DNA of 64,000 nucleotides, taken from the NCBI RefSeq assembly GCF_024764835.1, contig NZ_JALIGE010000076.1, positions 434,001 to 498,000 of the forward strand, read 5' to 3'. This document shows, piece after piece, positions 62,421-64,000 of the stretch; the first letter of the stretch is position 1, and each line of letters starts with the position of its first letter. Source of the DNA: Scandinavium hiltneri (GTDB lineage Bacteria; Pseudomonadota; Gammaproteobacteria; Enterobacterales; Enterobacteriaceae). Made by a program: the position numbers and the translations under genes. Below the pieces are notes generated by a model, which searched no databases, was not told where the DNA came from, and worked only from the letters and a program-made list of their open reading frames with translations.

Positions 62421-63323
62421 CTATCCCCCCGTTTTCAGACAAAAGCCTGGCTGGGCGTAGCGTTCGATCCACTGGATCATTTTGCCCGCGATATCGACAC
62501 CGGTGGTTTTTTCGATCCCTTCCAGCCCCGGTGACGCATTGACCTCCATCACCAGCGGCCCGCGATTGGCGCGTAAAATATCGACTCCGGCCACATCCAG
62601 CCCCAGCGTTTGGGCCGACTTGATGGCAATTTCGCGCTCCAGCGGCGTAATGTCAGCCACGGTCGCCACGCCGCCGCGATGCAGATTCGAACGGAAATCG
62701 CCCGGTTTGGCGCGACGTTCAATGGCTGCCACCACGTCATCGCCCACCACGAAGCAGCGAATGTCGCAGCCTTTGGCTTCCTGAATGTATTCCTGCACCA
62801 GAATGTGCGCGTTCAGGCCGCGAAAGGCATCGATCACGCTTTCCGCCGCCTGCCGCGTTTCGGCCAGCACCACGCCAATGCCCTGCGTGCCTTCCACCAG
62901 TTTCACCACCAGCGGCGCACCGCCGACCATTTCGATCATGTCGCTGGTGTCATCCGGGGAGTGAGCAATGCCGGTCATCGGTAAGTCTATTCCCTGGCGC
63001 GCCAGCAGTTGTAGCGAGCGCAGCTTGTCGCGAGCGCGAGTAATCGCGACCGATTCATTCAGCGGATAACTGCCCAGAATTTCAAACTGACGCAGCGCGG
63101 CAGTGCCATAGAAGGTGATTGCCGAGCCAATGCGTGGGATCACCGCATCAAAGTGCGGAAGCTGGCGGCCCTTATAATGAATAGAGGAAGCCGCCGGACT
63201 GATGTTCATATAGCAGGAAAGCGGGTCGAGGATTTCAACCTGATGGCCGCGCTTTGACGCGGCCTCGCGCAGACGTTTGCAGGACCAGAGCGTTCCGTCC
63301 CGGGACAAAATGGCTATTTTCAC
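62421..63323 (-). CDS. rimK: Ribosomal protein S6 glutamate ligase RimK
   Basis: A 300-residue ATP-grasp ligase that adds Glu residues to the C-terminus of S6 and can make poly-alpha-glutamate. ATP-binding stretches APLVVKLVEGTQGIGVVLAE and the metal-binding EVNASPGLEGIEKTTG are present. GTG start, read as MKIAILSRDGTLW, with AGGTGCAGG upstream. nfsA is upstream on the same strand with a 53-nt gap, so they are likely co-transcribed. Confidence 0.96.
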   Translation of the reverse strand: MKIAILSRDGTLWSCKRLREAASKRGHQVEILDPLSCYMNISPAASSIHYKGRQLPHFDAVIPRIGSAITFYGTAALRQFEILGSYPLNESVAITRARDKLRSLQLLARQGIDLPMTGIAHSPDDTSDMIEMVGGAPLVVKLVEGTQGIGVVLAETRQAAESVIDAFRGLNAHILVQEYIQEAKGCDIRCFVVGDDVVAAIERRAKPGDFRSNLHRGGVATVADITPLEREIAIKSAQTLGLDVAGVDILRANRGPLVMEVNASPGLEGIEKTTGVDIAGKMIQWIERYAQPGFCLKTGG

Positions 63324-63376
63324 CCTGCACCTCATTGTGATGGCCTGAAAAGGCCCGGCACATAATACCGCCGATG

Positions 63377-64000
63377 TTATCGGATAGCCCAGCCCTGTTT
63401 GTGCAGATACTCCAGAATAAACGGTCGGGTTTCTTTGACAATAGTGCGACGAATATGATCACTCCACGTATCCGCCCGGGTATTGCTGTCGCGCGACAGG
63501 TAGTAATTCGCTACTTCTTCGTCGTAACGCGCCAGTTCGGCGGCATCGACTGGCTGATAATGGTTTTCATGCACAACGATACTGGCTGGCAAACGCGGTT
63601 TAGTGCCCGGTTCGTCCGCAGGCCAGCCGAGACACATGCCAAACAGCGGCAGCACGTGCTGTGGCAGCTTCAGCAGATCAGTCACCGCTTCAATGCTGTT
63701 ACGAATACCGCCAATATACACGCCACCCAGTCCCAGCGACTCCGCAGCAACCATCGCGTTTTGCCCCATCAGCGCGGTATCTACCGTGCCAAGCAGCAGC
63801 TGTTCCGCGCGGCCTAAATGGGCATCGGGGCAAATTTGCAGGTGGCGGTTAAAGTCGGCGCAGAAAATCCAGAATTCCGCAGCCTTCGCCACATGCTGTT
63901 GTCCGCCGGTCAGCGTCACCAGCTGCTCGCGCAGTTGTGGGTCAGTCACGCGCACAATCGAGCTGCACTGTAAAAAGCTAGAGCTGGCCGCCGCCTGCGC
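63377..64000 (-). CDS. nfsA: Oxygen-insensitive NADPH nitroreductase NfsA (N-terminus outside window)
   Basis: Partial: about 208 of ~240 residues lie inside the window. The FMN enzyme reduces nitro compounds and quinones by two-electron steps with NADPH. Visible are SSSFLQCSS at the window edge, EFWIFCADFNRHLQICPDA, GLGGVYIGGIRNSIEAV and LPLFGMCLGWPAD. The frame stays open to position 64000; the track start at an internal Met or Val is only an artefact of the edge. Confidence 0.95.
   Translation of the reverse strand, partial: AQAAASSSFLQCSSIVRVTDPQLREQLVTLTGGQQHVAKAAEFWIFCADFNRHLQICPDAHLGRAEQLLLGTVDTALMGQNAMVAAESLGLGGVYIGGIRNSIEAVTDLLKLPQHVLPLFGMCLGWPADEPGTKPRLPASIVVHENHYQPVDAAELARYDEEVANYYLSRDSNTRADTWSDHIRRTIVKETRPFILEYLHKQGWAIR

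Overview
This is a chromosomal segment of an enteric bacterium (Enterobacteriaceae). Most genes match, in sequence and order, the E. coli/Salmonella neighbourhood running ftsK-lrp-trxB-cydDC-aat-infA-clpAS-cspD-macBA-ybjX-ybjD-aqpZ-lysO-hcp/hcr-poxB-ltaE-ybjT-ybjS-amiD-ybjQ-ybjP-artPIQM-artJ-rlmC-ybjO-potIHGF-ybjN-rimK-nfsA. It is not E. coli K-12: several blocks are absent there, and intergenic REP and ERIC repeats fit an Enterobacter/Lelliottia/Citrobacter-like genome. The genus cannot be fixed from the sequence alone.

Layout. 1-8010: division and regulation (ftsK 5' end, lrp), thioredoxin reductase, the CydDC thiol exporter, Aat and IF-1. 8011-10528: a variable pocket between infA and clpA with a DUF4239 membrane protein, an unrecognised acidic protein with a strongly structured upstream region, and REP-like debris. 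The tRNA-Ser gene that E. coli carries here is not visible. 10529-30021: ClpAS proteolysis, CspD, MacAB efflux, YbjX, the OLD-family YbjD, aquaporin, lysine exporter, the Hcp/Hcr nitrosative-stress pair, and the poxB/ltaE/ybjT run plus ybjS.

30315-45111: an inserted type II secretion island. gspCDEFGHIJKLMO plus a lytic transglycosylase read leftward, gspAB read rightward from a shared divergent promoter region, and an IprA-like regulator closes the right edge. No gspN, pilotin gene or obvious secreted substrate is present. GspA has lost both Walker motifs, and GspK carries a Thr/Ala-rich insertion.

45421-51264: AmiD, YbjQ, YbjP and the arginine transporter ArtPIQM with a second binding protein, ArtJ; both transcription units have ArgR-box-like sites. 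51271-55516: a REP array, then a two-component system divergent from a cytochrome b, a MsrP(YedY)-like molybdopterin oxidoreductase and a very Met-rich secreted MXKDX-repeat protein. This module is the best candidate for a little-described system: a periplasmic oxidant-scavenging and repair circuit. 55522-64000: rlmC, ybjO, the putrescine transporter potFGHI, ybjN, rimK and nfsA (cut by the window end).

Start sites were chosen from ribosome binding sites and remembered family N-termini. No database search was run.
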